The position numbers were made by a program, and so were the translations under genes. From the NCBI GenBank assembly GCA_017437285.1, contig JAFSBM010000134.1, positions 40,133-104,132 of the forward strand: a DNA stretch of 64,000 nucleotides. Direction: 5' to 3'. Positions 15,720-24,595 of this stretch are shown one piece after another. The notes beneath the pieces were generated by a model. It worked only from the letters and a program-made list of their open reading frames with translations, was not told the origin of the DNA and did not search any database. This DNA is from Ruminococcus sp. (GTDB lineage Bacteria > Bacillota > Clostridia > Oscillospirales > Ruminococcaceae). The first letter of the stretch is position 1, and the number at the start of each line of letters is the position of its first letter.

Positions 15720-17117
15720 TTACATTTCCTCGATTGTATATACTGATATCTTTTCAGCCTCAGCCTTCTTATTTTCAAGGAATTTGAGTGTCTGGTCGGG
15801 ATAGCAGATATAGCTCATTACATCTTCTTCGCAACGGCAGAGGTCGCCAAGAGCCTCTCTTGCAGCTGCGAAGTCCTCACCTGTACGCTTAACGTCCTCA
15901 ATACGGCAGTCAACGGGCTGGTCATCGCCGAGAACCTTCTTTGAAAGCTCAGGGTCAATAGGAGCAGGAGCAATACCGTACTCGCCCTTGATGTAGTTCT
16001 TAACTTCCTTAGAAATATTCTTGTAACGCTCGCCAATGAGGACGTTTGTTACAGCCTGATTTCCTACCATCTGTGAAAGAGGAGTTACAAGGGGCGGATA
16101 ACCTAAATCAGCACGTACCTTTGGAATTTCAGCAAGTGCAGCCTCGAACTTGTCCATAGCCTTCATATCTGTAAGGTTAGCAATCATATTTGAAAGCATA
16201 CCGCCGGGAACCTTATAAACAAGTGCCTGAGCGTCTGTAGCAAGGCTCTTGGGGTTAAGCTGACCATTGTCAACATACTTCTGCTTGATAGGCTTGAAGT
16301 AAGCGTCAACCTTATTGATGATATCCTCGTTAAGACCTGTGTCAATGCCGTACTGCTGGAGAGCGTAGAACATTGTTTCTGTTGAAGGCTGTGAAGTACC
16401 GCCTGAGAATGAAGAACAAGCAGTATCAATTACGTCAATTCCTGACTCGATAGCCTTCATAATTGTCATATAAGCCATACCTGTTGTACAGTGTGTGTGG
16501 AGTACAAGAGTCATATCGCCGATAGCGTCCTTGATGCCCTTGATGAGATGCTCTGCCTCGTAAGGTGACATTGTACCTGCCATATCCTTAAGACAGATTG
16601 TATCAAAGCCCATTGTCTTGAGTTCCTTACACATTTCAATGTACTTTTCAACTGTATGAACAGGACTCTGTGTGTATGAAATACAGCCTGATGCAACTGT
16701 TCTTTCCTTTGCATACTTCTTTGTTGCATTGAGAGCTGTTTCGATGTTTCTGAAATCGTTGAGAGCGTCAAAAATACGGATTACATCAATACCATTCTTG
16801 ATTGAAAGCTCGATGAACTTTTCAACAACGTCATCGTGGTAGTGCTTGTAACCTAAGAGGTTCTGACCTCTGAGAAGCATCTGAAGTCTTGTGTTGGGGA
16901 GATTTTTTCTGAGGTTTCTCAGTCTTTCCCATGGATCTTCGTTGAGGTAACGAAGGCAAGAGTCAAATGTAGCTCCGCCCCAGCACTCTACTGAATAGTA
17001 GCCTGCCTTGTCCATATCGGCAAGGATACCCTCATAGTCGCCGTAGGGCAGACGTGTTGCCATAAGCGACTGGTTGGCATCACGCAGAATTGTTTCGGTA
17101 AGCTGTACTTTTTTCAT
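15720..17117 (-). CDS. oadA: oxaloacetate decarboxylase alpha subunit (carboxyltransferase)
   Basis: Moves the carboxyl group from oxaloacetate to biotin. The 465 residues open with the carboxyltransferase motif TETILRDANQSLMATRLPYG, contain the metal and substrate segments LRGQNLLGYKHY, DTICLKDMAGTMSPYEA and LVLHTHCTTGMAY, and end without a biotinyl domain, which is a separate subunit here. The operon (alpha, OadG-like, biotin carrier, beta) is a complete Na+ pump that conserves energy from decarboxylation. AGGAGG precedes the ATG. Confidence 0.92.
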   Translation of the reverse strand: MKKVQLTETILRDANQSLMATRLPYGDYEGILADMDKAGYYSVECWGGATFDSCLRYLNEDPWERLRNLRKNLPNTRLQMLLRGQNLLGYKHYHDDVVEKFIELSIKNGIDVIRIFDALNDFRNIETALNATKKYAKERTVASGCISYTQSPVHTVEKYIEMCKELKTMGFDTICLKDMAGTMSPYEAEHLIKGIKDAIGDMTLVLHTHCTTGMAYMTIMKAIESGIDVIDTACSSFSGGTSQPSTETMFYALQQYGIDTGLNEDIINKVDAYFKPIKQKYVDNGQLNPKSLATDAQALVYKVPGGMLSNMIANLTDMKAMDKFEAALAEIPKVRADLGYPPLVTPLSQMVGNQAVTNVLIGERYKNISKEVKNYIKGEYGIAPAPIDPELSKKVLGDDQPVDCRIEDVKRTGEDFAAAREALGDLCRCEEDVMSYICYPDQTLKFLENKKAEAEKISVYTIEEM

Positions 17118-17225
17118 GTAACATCCTCCTGAAAAATAATAATATATTAATGAGAGTACACTATAAATCGCCTTGATTTTTCCTTACTCTCATACTGTGT
17201 AATTGAAAAAAATCCAATCAAATCA

Positions 17226-17254
17226 ATTATATCATATCTCAAAAAATATTTCCA
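17226..17254 (-). promoter_or_regulatory. promoter candidate of the decarboxylase operon
   Basis: TGGAAA, 17 bases, TATAAT on the minus strand. The -10 box is perfect and the -35 box is moderate. The resulting leader would be about 100 bases. Confidence 0.45.
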
Positions 17255-17280
17255 GTCTTTTTATATATTTTTTTATTTTA

Positions 17281-17295
17281 ACTTTAGAGATGCCC
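17281..17295 (-). repeat. solo end of family B repeat
   Basis: On the minus strand it reads GGGCATCTCTAAAGT, matching the family B terminus, with no partner end nearby. It lies between the decarboxylase promoter and the terminator of the next gene. Confidence 0.55.
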
Positions 17296-17306
17296 TTTAT
17301 AAAAAT

Positions 17307-17356
17307 AAACCGTTAGCCCTTAGCAGTAAATTTAACGCTAAAGGCTAACGGTTTTT
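17307..17356 (-). terminator. terminator hairpin of the GTPase-NYN gene, displaced by an insertion
   Basis: AAACCGTTAGCC and GGCTAACGGTTT form the outer stem, with a CTTAGC/GCTAAAG inner stem. The 10-base CTAACGGTTT in this hairpin also occurs at 17520-17529, across the stop codon of the GTPase-NYN gene. This suggests the hairpin once overlapped the stop codon and was pushed 160 bases away. Confidence 0.7.
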
Positions 17357-17357
17357 A

Positions 17358-17516
17358 TTGCTCCACCAACTAAACCTTGCCAAAAAGACGAAGGCAGAAA
17401 GGGAATTTATCAAGGAAGAAAAACGCAGGAATGCTGCCGCATTTCAAGTTTTTCTGACGCAGAGAAATTTTATTTATGTCGAGTATTTGACGGTAAGGTT
17501 TAGTTTGGTGGAGCAA
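17358..17516. mobile_element. short inverted-repeat element (family C), single copy
   Basis: 159 bp bounded by TTGCTCCACCAACTAAACCTT and its near-perfect inverse (22 bases, one extra base). It is flanked by a 10-bp direct repeat, CTAACGGTTT, that looks like a target duplication. No transposase is encoded. No second copy is seen in this window. Confidence 0.65.
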
Positions 17517-17519
17517 AAA

Positions 17520-20075
17520 CTAACGGTTTATCATATCACGTATTTCAGAATTTGCGTCCTCTATTCGTTTTTTCAGTTCTCGTGCAGTCATACGCATTGC
17601 ACCGCTGCCAAGAATTATAAGCTGCTCAACTCCGTCTGAGGTGGCAACACGAACACGATGTTTTCCCGATAATTCATGTGTTACACGCTCAATATAACTG
17701 TCGGCAGTTTCCGATTCCTTTGTATATACAACATTTACATTAAAATGTCGCTCAACTTCACGGTGCTTGCCCTTGACCTTGTATGCGTCAAAAACGATAA
17801 TTATTTCATATCCGCACCAGCCCTGATAATTGCTGAGAATTTTTATAAGTTCCGCCCTTGCAGCATCAAGATTAGTTTCGGATATTTTTTTCAGTTCGTC
17901 CCACGCAAAAATTATGTTGTAACCGTCCACAAGAAGATAATCGGGACCCTCATAATTGGGCAGTTTGACAGGCTTTGAGTAGTCTTTTTTCACCTTTGCG
18001 GATTTGAAAACATTCCTCGGTTCTTTGTCAATCTTGCCATAAGTCATCTCAAAGATTTCCATAAGTTCTTCCTCGGATGCCGCCTTTGAAGTGCTGTGCC
18101 TGCGGACTTTTACGGGATTTTCAGTTTCTTCCGCTGCCCTTTGAATCATCGAGGGCAAGTGCATATATTCCGCCGCCTCATCCCACTTGATATTCATTCC
18201 TGCACCGTGACTGCAAAATACAGAATCAGCCGTATTTTCAACGTCAGAATCGCAGTTGTAGCCGATTTTCTCAATTATTTCCTCGGCATTATGACACTCT
18301 CTGTAACCGCCGTTTATGCAGGTCAATCTGCCTTTTCCACGGGTATATCCCACAACTTCCGAAATATAGTCATTCATCTCAGCAACAGGGGCAGAACCAC
18401 GTATTACAGCCATTTCCCCTGCTGTTTCGGGAGAACTGAAATCCGCTGACATTCGCTGTAAATCAGCCAACGCCCTGCCTGTATTCTCCATAGGAATTTC
18501 CAGTTCATAATCGTAAAATGGTTCAAGGAGAATATTCTCAACATTACGCAAGCCGTGACGAACGGCACGATATGTCGCCTGTCGGAAATCCCCTCCCTCG
18601 GTATGTTTCAGATGTGCTTTTCCTGCACAAATTGTGATTTTCATATCGGTAATGGGCGAACCTGTGAGAGTTCCGATATGCTCCTTTTCTTCAAGGTGAG
18701 TGAGAATTAATCTCTGCCAGTTAAGGGCTAAATCGTCCTCGCTTACAGCTGTATCAAATACAAGTCCGCTGCCACGGGGCAAGGGTTCAAGTATGAGATG
18801 AACTTCCGCATAATGACGCAAAGGCTCATAATGTCCCATTCCCTCCACGGTTTCCGCAATTGTTTCCTTATAGGCAACTGCTCCGCTGCCGAATGTCACC
18901 TCATAGCCGAATCTGTCAAATATCAGACGGCTTAAAACCTCCAGTTGAACTGCTCCCATAAGCTGAATGTGAATCTGCCGCAGCTGCTCATTCCACACAA
19001 TATGAAGCTGGGGGTCCTCATCTTCAAGGCGACGCATTTCCTTTAAAGCGTCAAATACATTTTTATTTTCAGGGAGAATTATCTGATATGTCATAACAGG
19101 CTCTAAAAATGCCCTCTCGGAATTTGGAATACAGCCTATTCCCTGCCCTGAATAGGTATTTTCAAGACCTGTAACGGTGCAGACTTCTCCTGCATATGCC
19201 GTGTCTGCGGTGCGGAATTTCTCAGCTGAATAAAATCGGAGAGAACTGATTTTCTCGTTGATTTTCTCGCCCTCATTGCTGAGATATTCAAGCTCTGAAC
19301 GGACTTTCAGACTTCCGCCCATAATTTTCATATGAGTAAGGCGGCTGCCCTTGCTGTCGTAGGAAATCTTGTATACTTTTGCTCCGAATTCATCGGAATA
19401 CTCCCCTGCTACAGTGTATTTGTCAAGGGCATCGAGGAATTCAGCAATGCCCTGTTCCTTTAATGCAGAGCCAAAAAAGCAGGGAAAAATTCGCCTTTGT
19501 GAAATTGCTCTTGAAATGCTTTCATCGGAAAGGGTATCGCTTTCGAGAAATTCTTCCATTAATTCCTCGTCCCCTGCCGCCGCATTTTCCGCAAGTTCCT
19601 CAGCATCGGAAAAATCCGCTATATCATTGGATAAACGGCTTCTTATGCTGTTGAGGACGTGAAGTTTATCCGCACCTGTCAAGTCCATTTTGTTTACGAA
19701 AATAAAAACAGGCACTTCATATCTCTGCAAAAGCTTCCACAGAGTTGCAGTATGGCTTTGAACTCCGTCAGTTCCGCTGATAACGAGAATTGCATAGTCA
19801 AGCACCTGCATTGTACGCTCAGTTTCAGCGGAAAAATCCACGTGTCCCGGAGTATCAAGCAGAGTAAAATGAGTGTTGCCGTGGGTAAGTTCTGCCTGAC
19901 TTGCGAAAATTGTAATACCACGGTCACGCTCTATTGAATTTGTATCAAGAAATGAATTGCCCTTATCGACTCTGCCGATATGCTGAATTACCCCTGTTTC
20001 GTGGAGCAAAGCCTCCGCAAGAGTTGTTTTTCCTGAGTCAACGTGGGCGGTTATGCCAAGGATTATATTTTTCAT
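17520..20075 (-). CDS. TetM-like ribosome-associated GTPase fused to a YacP/Rae1-type NYN nuclease domain
   Basis: 851 residues. Residues 1 to about 650 are an EF-G/TetM-like GTPase with G1 AHVDSGKT, switch I RDRGITIF, G3 DTPGHVDF and G4 NKMD, then translation-factor domains II to V. Residues about 713-851 are a YacP/Rae1-type NYN (PIN-like) domain with VDGYN, VFDAYK, ETADSYI and ATSDG; the acidic residues at about 717, 763, 792 and 814 are intact. TetM-type proteins act at the ribosomal A site, and B. subtilis Rae1 cleaves mRNA at the ribosome, so the fusion suggests a GTP-driven factor that cuts mRNA (inference). Tetracycline resistance is not implied. The ATG at 20075 with GAGG seven bases before is chosen over a GTG at 20087. 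Confidence 0.88.
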   Translation of the reverse strand: MKNIILGITAHVDSGKTTLAEALLHETGVIQHIGRVDKGNSFLDTNSIERDRGITIFASQAELTHGNTHFTLLDTPGHVDFSAETERTMQVLDYAILVISGTDGVQSHTATLWKLLQRYEVPVFIFVNKMDLTGADKLHVLNSIRSRLSNDIADFSDAEELAENAAAGDEELMEEFLESDTLSDESISRAISQRRIFPCFFGSALKEQGIAEFLDALDKYTVAGEYSDEFGAKVYKISYDSKGSRLTHMKIMGGSLKVRSELEYLSNEGEKINEKISSLRFYSAEKFRTADTAYAGEVCTVTGLENTYSGQGIGCIPNSERAFLEPVMTYQIILPENKNVFDALKEMRRLEDEDPQLHIVWNEQLRQIHIQLMGAVQLEVLSRLIFDRFGYEVTFGSGAVAYKETIAETVEGMGHYEPLRHYAEVHLILEPLPRGSGLVFDTAVSEDDLALNWQRLILTHLEEKEHIGTLTGSPITDMKITICAGKAHLKHTEGGDFRQATYRAVRHGLRNVENILLEPFYDYELEIPMENTGRALADLQRMSADFSSPETAGEMAVIRGSAPVAEMNDYISEVVGYTRGKGRLTCINGGYRECHNAEEIIEKIGYNCDSDVENTADSVFCSHGAGMNIKWDEAAEYMHLPSMIQRAAEETENPVKVRRHSTSKAASEEELMEIFEMTYGKIDKEPRNVFKSAKVKKDYSKPVKLPNYEGPDYLLVDGYNIIFAWDELKKISETNLDAARAELIKILSNYQGWCGYEIIIVFDAYKVKGKHREVERHFNVNVVYTKESETADSYIERVTHELSGKHRVRVATSDGVEQLIILGSGAMRMTARELKKRIEDANSEIRDMINR

Positions 20076-20140
20076 CGGATACCTCACATATTAAAGAACT
20101 TTTCCTAGAAGTTCTGAATATACTGGATTAGGTGATAAAT

Positions 20141-20806
20141 ATGAGCAGAAAAAGCCGAAAAAGAAGAAAAAATCAGCCGATATGCCGCATATCAGCCATT
20201 TTTATTTCAATTGCAATAGTATCAATTGCAGCTTTTTTATTTGTAAAGCTTGATAATGCTGTCAGACCGTCGGCACAAATGCAGGCGGAAACTCTCTCAA
20301 AGCATACCGCATACGAGATTATAACCGATACTATTTCCCAGTATGCCGTGGAAAACGACTGCTCCTACAGCAAATTTTCAACGGTGGTATATGACGAATA
20401 CGGCAATGTTTCATCCGTTGAGGCACTTGTGGGAAACATAAATCTCATTCAGTCTGAATTGGCAGGGCAGATTAATGAAAATCTCTGCAATTCCGAAAAT
20501 ACAACAGCTGAAATTCCATTGGGAAACATCAGCGGTTTATATCTTTTGGCAGGAAAAGGCCCTGATATAAAGGTGGAAATTTGCCCTGTGGGAACGGCAG
20601 ATGTAAAGCTGAAAAGTACCTTTGATTCCGCAGGCATAAATCAGTCACGACATAGAATTTCTGCGGAAATACAGGCAGAAATGACAGCCTCATTCCCCTT
20701 GTACAGCTTTAATACAAAGGTTAATTTTGAATATCTCATTGCGGAAACAATCATCGTTGGCGATGTTCCCGAATATTCCGCAAGAGCATGGGCTGAAATT
20801 ACCTGA
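20141..20806 (+). CDS. yunB: sporulation protein YunB
   Basis: 221 residues with a basic N-terminus and one membrane span (AIFISIAIVSIAAFLFV), then the YunB domain: AEIPLGNISGLYLLAGKGP, IKVEICPVGTADVKLKSTF, SAGINQSRHRISAEI and AETIIVGDVPEYSA. In Bacillus, yunB is needed for normal spore formation and is expressed in the mother cell. Its presence suggests the strain, or a recent ancestor, sporulates. AGGTGA lies five bases before the ATG at 20141. It is divergent from the GTPase-NYN gene, 65 bases apart. Confidence 0.9.
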   Translation: MSRKSRKRRKNQPICRISAIFISIAIVSIAAFLFVKLDNAVRPSAQMQAETLSKHTAYEIITDTISQYAVENDCSYSKFSTVVYDEYGNVSSVEALVGNINLIQSELAGQINENLCNSENTTAEIPLGNISGLYLLAGKGPDIKVEICPVGTADVKLKSTFDSAGINQSRHRISAEIQAEMTASFPLYSFNTKVNFEYLIAETIIVGDVPEYSARAWAEIT

Positions 20807-20807
20807 A

Positions 20808-21344
20808 TTATCTTCTGCGGAATTTCGGCATAAGACGCTTTATGTACAATACATATAATGCTCCGAGGTTGAAATCGTACAGCACATAAATAATATTTGC
20901 AAGAACGAGAAGAATTAATCCGCCGTATTTTCCTAAATCATTCATATCCGTAAGCATCTGATCCAAGCCGAATACAAAGACAGTTACCATAAAGAATGAA
21001 ATCAGACATATATTATAAATCGCCAGCTTTATGACATACCGCAACGGCTTGAATTTGAAATTTTCGAGATACATCCGCACCATCGGATAGTGGCCGAACA
21101 GCATTACAAATACAAGTGCCGCTTCCTTATCCGCAGTTATGAGCATTGACAGAATACTGACAGAAGTGTAGGTTAGCCATGCCCACCCCATACTTACTTC
21201 CTCTGCAATTATCATTAGAAATATGCCTGCAACCATTGGAAGTATAAGGTAAAAAAAGGGCATTATTCCCGAAAGAAACATACATAGCAGACACAGTGCA
21301 GATACGATTCCTCCAAGGGCAACCTTGTAGCTTATGTCCTTCAT
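20808..21344 (-). CDS. multi-pass membrane protein, possibly ECF S-like or DUF2232-like
   Basis: 178 residues with about five spans, starting MKDISYKVALGGIVSALCLL, a pattern shared by ECF S components and by the spore-associated YybS/DUF2232 group. The substrate is unknown. Its ATG overlaps the stop of the SDR gene by four bases, so it closes the long alaS operon. It converges on yunB, and the two stop codons are almost adjacent. Confidence 0.7.
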   Translation of the reverse strand: MKDISYKVALGGIVSALCLLCMFLSGIMPFFYLILPMVAGIFLMIIAEEVSMGWAWLTYTSVSILSMLITADKEAALVFVMLFGHYPMVRMYLENFKFKPLRYVIKLAIYNICLISFFMVTVFVFGLDQMLTDMNDLGKYGGLILLVLANIIYVLYDFNLGALYVLYIKRLMPKFRRR

Positions 21345-22093
21345 ACTCCCTTTTTCCTCTCCTGCATTTTATATGTGACTCTTGCAACGAGGCTGTGAGG
21401 GAGCATTTTTGCACCATATGAACCAAGCTTTATCATAAGTCCCGGAATTGCTATGAGCTTTCCCGAAAGTGCCGCCTTTATGCCGCATTCTGCCGCATAT
21501 TCAGCTGAAATGGGCTTCATACTGAATGAAACTCCTGCTCTGTTATTGAATTCCGTGTCAACAGGTCCGGGGCATAAAACGGTAATTTTTACCCTTGAAC
21601 CCTCACGGCGAAGTTCCTCTGCAACTGCCGCAGACAGCTTCAATACATAGCTTTTTGAGGCGTAATATGCCGCCATAAGAGGGCCTGTGAGATATGCCGC
21701 AGATGACGCTACATTGAGGATAATTCCCCTGTCACGCTCTCTGAATTCACGCAAAAAAAGTTTCATCAGCATATGAACTGCCGTAATATTCACATTTATC
21801 ATTTCAAGCTCTTTTTCCATATCATTTTCAGAAAATCTGCCGAAAACTCCAAAGCCTGCATTATTTACAAGCATATCAACTTTTTTGCCCTTACAGAAAT
21901 TATAAACCTTTAAAACCTCCGATTTTTCGGACAAATCTGCGACTATAATCTCGCATTTGCCAAGTCTTTCCTGCATTTCTTCAAGAGCCTTTACATTTCT
22001 TCCTGTGAGAATAAGCTCCCAGCCACGATTGTGGAGATTTTCCGCTATTTTCTTTCCAATTCCCGATGTTGCGCCTGTTACAAGTGCTTTCAT
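21341..22093 (-). CDS. short-chain dehydrogenase/reductase
   Basis: 250 residues of the classical SDR fold: nucleotide motif TGATSGIGKKIA, NNAGFG, and the catalytic Ser of ASSAAYL with YYASKS (Tyr-x3-Lys). It probably reduces a keto or hydroxyl group of a lipid or sugar with NAD(P)H. The ATG at 22093 has GAGGTGA before it; the longer frame from 22126 is rejected. It is one of the final genes of the alaS operon. Confidence 0.88.
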   Translation of the reverse strand: MKALVTGATSGIGKKIAENLHNRGWELILTGRNVKALEEMQERLGKCEIIVADLSEKSEVLKVYNFCKGKKVDMLVNNAGFGVFGRFSENDMEKELEMINVNITAVHMLMKLFLREFRERDRGIILNVASSAAYLTGPLMAAYYASKSYVLKLSAAVAEELRREGSRVKITVLCPGPVDTEFNNRAGVSFSMKPISAEYAAECGIKAALSGKLIAIPGLMIKLGSYGAKMLPHSLVARVTYKMQERKKGV

Positions 22094-22126
22094 TCTATTC
22101 ACCTCTGTATTGTATTGATGTGCCAA

Positions 22127-23209
22127 CTAACTGTTGAAATTTTCTGATATATGTTCCATTCCAAGTATAAACAATGTCTGCTCATAATCGGCTTTGTTAA
22201 TATGCTCGACGCTGCCGCCGTTAAAGCAGTCCGCTGAAACAATATCAATTTTGCTGTAATGCTTTGTCAGAAATGGTATCAGGCAATCAGCTGTTTCATC
22301 TCCGATTACAAGGAGCGATTTTTCATTGTTTACCGTTGTTTCAATTTCTATAAATTCCATATCTTTTCCAAGATACAAGTCATAGGGGTTATCCGACTTC
22401 AATGCCTCCATATCGTAAAGGCTTATATCCTGCACAACTCCCTGTGAATCCGTTCCCTTACAGCTTACAATTTCAGTTCCGTCGTCATATTCGTATATGT
22501 CTATTATGTCACTTCGGGATTCCATATATCCTGTGCGGCTGTAAAGATTTCCGCAATAATTGTCCGATACGTGACGGATTGCGTATTTATCGTAAGAAAC
22601 AGGAATAAATCCCAGCTTCTGAGCAACTGTTCTGTATACGCAATATGCTCCGTAGCTTGTCCATTTCGTATCACTTCTGTAGTAAATATAGTTTTCGCTT
22701 AAATTTTTCAATATTGTGTATGCGTCAATGGGGCGGATTTTTACATCAAGATTTTGAAGTATTTCCTCTGAAATCTGTTTTTCCGTTACGGAAATCAGAT
22801 ACGAGGGCAGTTTATCTCCGTAAATTCCCGCTGATGTGGGAACAGCTGTAAAATAGACTGCTCCCTCATAATCCTTTGCAAAGGCATTTACCGCATTGGC
22901 ACAATTTACTCCCTCAGACAGGCTATGCTCGTCAATTGAAAGCAGTCTGTCCTCGGTGATATAAACGCCGTTTACAAGAGGCTCTCCTGCCTTTGCACCG
23001 ATTTGTGCCGCAGCTGAACGCAATTCGTTTCCAAAGAAAAAATCAGCTGCAATATTCTCCGAAAGTATATCGGCGGCTTCTCCATTGGCTATATTTTTTA
23101 ATGTGATTTTATTATTATCATTTACCGCCATATTTATTACCGATACTACAGATGCGGCGGTTATAATTGACATAACAACAATTGATGTTATTTTCTCAGC
23201 AAGCTTCAT
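22127..23209 (-). CDS. DHHW/AlgX-like protein lacking catalytic residues
   Basis: 360 residues with an N-terminal membrane anchor and an AlgJ/AlgX-like SGNH-type domain. These proteins normally pair with an MBOAT protein to O-acetylate polysaccharides. The family's DTHW or DHHW motif here reads DTKWTSYGAY (the His is Lys), and the Ser of the GDS motif is replaced in VIGDETADC (Ser to Glu). The catalytic dyad is therefore gone while the fold motifs remain. It lies just after the MBOAT gene. It may be a binding or scaffold protein, or a degenerating enzyme. Confidence 0.78.
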   Translation of the reverse strand: MKLAEKITSIVVMSIITAASVVSVINMAVNDNNKITLKNIANGEAADILSENIAADFFFGNELRSAAAQIGAKAGEPLVNGVYITEDRLLSIDEHSLSEGVNCANAVNAFAKDYEGAVYFTAVPTSAGIYGDKLPSYLISVTEKQISEEILQNLDVKIRPIDAYTILKNLSENYIYYRSDTKWTSYGAYCVYRTVAQKLGFIPVSYDKYAIRHVSDNYCGNLYSRTGYMESRSDIIDIYEYDDGTEIVSCKGTDSQGVVQDISLYDMEALKSDNPYDLYLGKDMEFIEIETTVNNEKSLLVIGDETADCLIPFLTKHYSKIDIVSADCFNGGSVEHINKADYEQTLFILGMEHISENFNS

Positions 23210-23221
23210 ATCTCCGCCTCC

Positions 23222-24595
23222 TTACAGCATCATTATCATTGATTCTGACTGACCGCTGAATGACATAAGCGCTGTGCAGATTATAAGCAGCACCGCTGAT
23301 ACAATAGGAGTAAGAACTGCCAGAATTCCTTTAAATCTGCTTTCCTTTACCCTTGATATTGTATTTCTGAACAAGTCTGTTGAAGCGTAAATCGCCAGAA
23401 GAATTATTACAATATTATATTTCAGCATATGTGCCGCCGCAGAATCAGCAAGATTTCCATTGCCGCCGAACATTATACCGATATATTTAAATCCTCTTGA
23501 AATACTGCCCTGTGCAAGGAATACAGTTATGAGAGTAATCGTCATCATTGTGTAGATTATTCCGCTTGGTCTGATTCGTTTCTGATTGTTCAGCTTATTT
23601 TCAATAACAACTGCAATTCCCAGCAACATTCCCCAAAAAGCCGCACCTGAACTGAAACCGTACCACATTCCTGTAATTGTCCAGACGCATACAAAAATCA
23701 GCTTATTTACATAGGGATTTTCAAAATTTGCTGAAAATGGTGCTGTGATGTATTTTCTGAACCAATGGACAAGCTGAATATGCCAGCCCGATACGAATAC
23801 TCGTATTTTTTTTGTGAACAGCGGATAATTGAAGCTGTTGGGGAATTTCATACCAAAGCATCTGCATAAACCGCAGCTCATATCTGAAAATCCCGACAAA
23901 GTGAAATACAGACAAAGAATATATGCAATAATTCCAAGCCACGCACCTGCGGCTGAAAGCTCGTCAATGGGCGTATTTCTTACAGCTGAATTGAGAGAAT
24001 AAAGAGAATCTGCTATAAGCAGCTTTTTTGCAAGTCCCTTTGTAAATCCGAGTAATCCGCTGCCGATTTCAGATATGTTATAGCGACGGTTGCGGAGGGT
24101 ATAAACAAAGGTGTCATAGCTTACAATTGTTCCCATAATCAGCCTTGGAAACATCATCAGATACAGAGAAAAGCGAATGAAATTTTTGTCACATTTAGAA
24201 TTTCCCCTGTAAATATCGGCAAGATAGCCGATTGCTGACAGGGTAAAAATTGAAATTCCCACAGGGAAAATATTCTGTGCAATTCCTGTGAAGCTGTGAA
24301 GATATGCAAAATAACTGCTTCTGAAAGAAATAAGCATAATTACGTCAAAAAGTATTCCCACCGCAAGAGGAATGCTCTTGTATTTCGGCGGAATATGATA
24401 TATTGAAAGTCCTGCAAGGTAATTCACAAGGCAATAAATTATTATGAATACGGCAGGACGAAATCCCATAAAACAGCAGAATATCAGGCTTTCTCCATAA
24501 AGTATCCAGTCTTTCAGCTTATTCGGAGTTACCGTATAAAGCAAAAGGGATACGGGAAAAAACAGATATATAAACAGCAGACTGCTATATGTCAT
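23222..24595 (-). CDS. MBOAT-family acyltransferase-like membrane protein with His-to-Tyr change
   Basis: 457 residues with about eleven spans and the AlgI/DltB pattern: SGFSDMSCGLCRCFG, then GWHIQLVHWFRKYITAPF, then a segment aligned with the family's LWHG motif. There the near-invariant catalytic His is Tyr: TGMWYGFSSGAAFWG, codon TAC. This would be expected to abolish acyl transfer. It overlaps the preceding RNase M5-like gene by eleven bases and is followed by the DHHW partner. Related systems acetylate peptidoglycan, alginate or teichoic acid. Confidence 0.82.
   Translation of the reverse strand: MTYSSLLFIYLFFPVSLLLYTVTPNKLKDWILYGESLIFCCFMGFRPAVFIIIYCLVNYLAGLSIYHIPPKYKSIPLAVGILFDVIMLISFRSSYFAYLHSFTGIAQNIFPVGISIFTLSAIGYLADIYRGNSKCDKNFIRFSLYLMMFPRLIMGTIVSYDTFVYTLRNRRYNISEIGSGLLGFTKGLAKKLLIADSLYSLNSAVRNTPIDELSAAGAWLGIIAYILCLYFTLSGFSDMSCGLCRCFGMKFPNSFNYPLFTKKIRVFVSGWHIQLVHWFRKYITAPFSANFENPYVNKLIFVCVWTITGMWYGFSSGAAFWGMLLGIAVVIENKLNNQKRIRPSGIIYTMMTITLITVFLAQGSISRGFKYIGIMFGGNGNLADSAAAHMLKYNIVIILLAIYASTDLFRNTISRVKESRFKGILAVLTPIVSAVLLIICTALMSFSGQSESMIMML

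Noticed and set aside
17520-20075. Acquired tetracycline resistance gene
   Set aside because: The GTPase part is TetM-like, but the protein is about 210 residues longer with a nuclease domain, and no transfer element or resistance leader is next to it.
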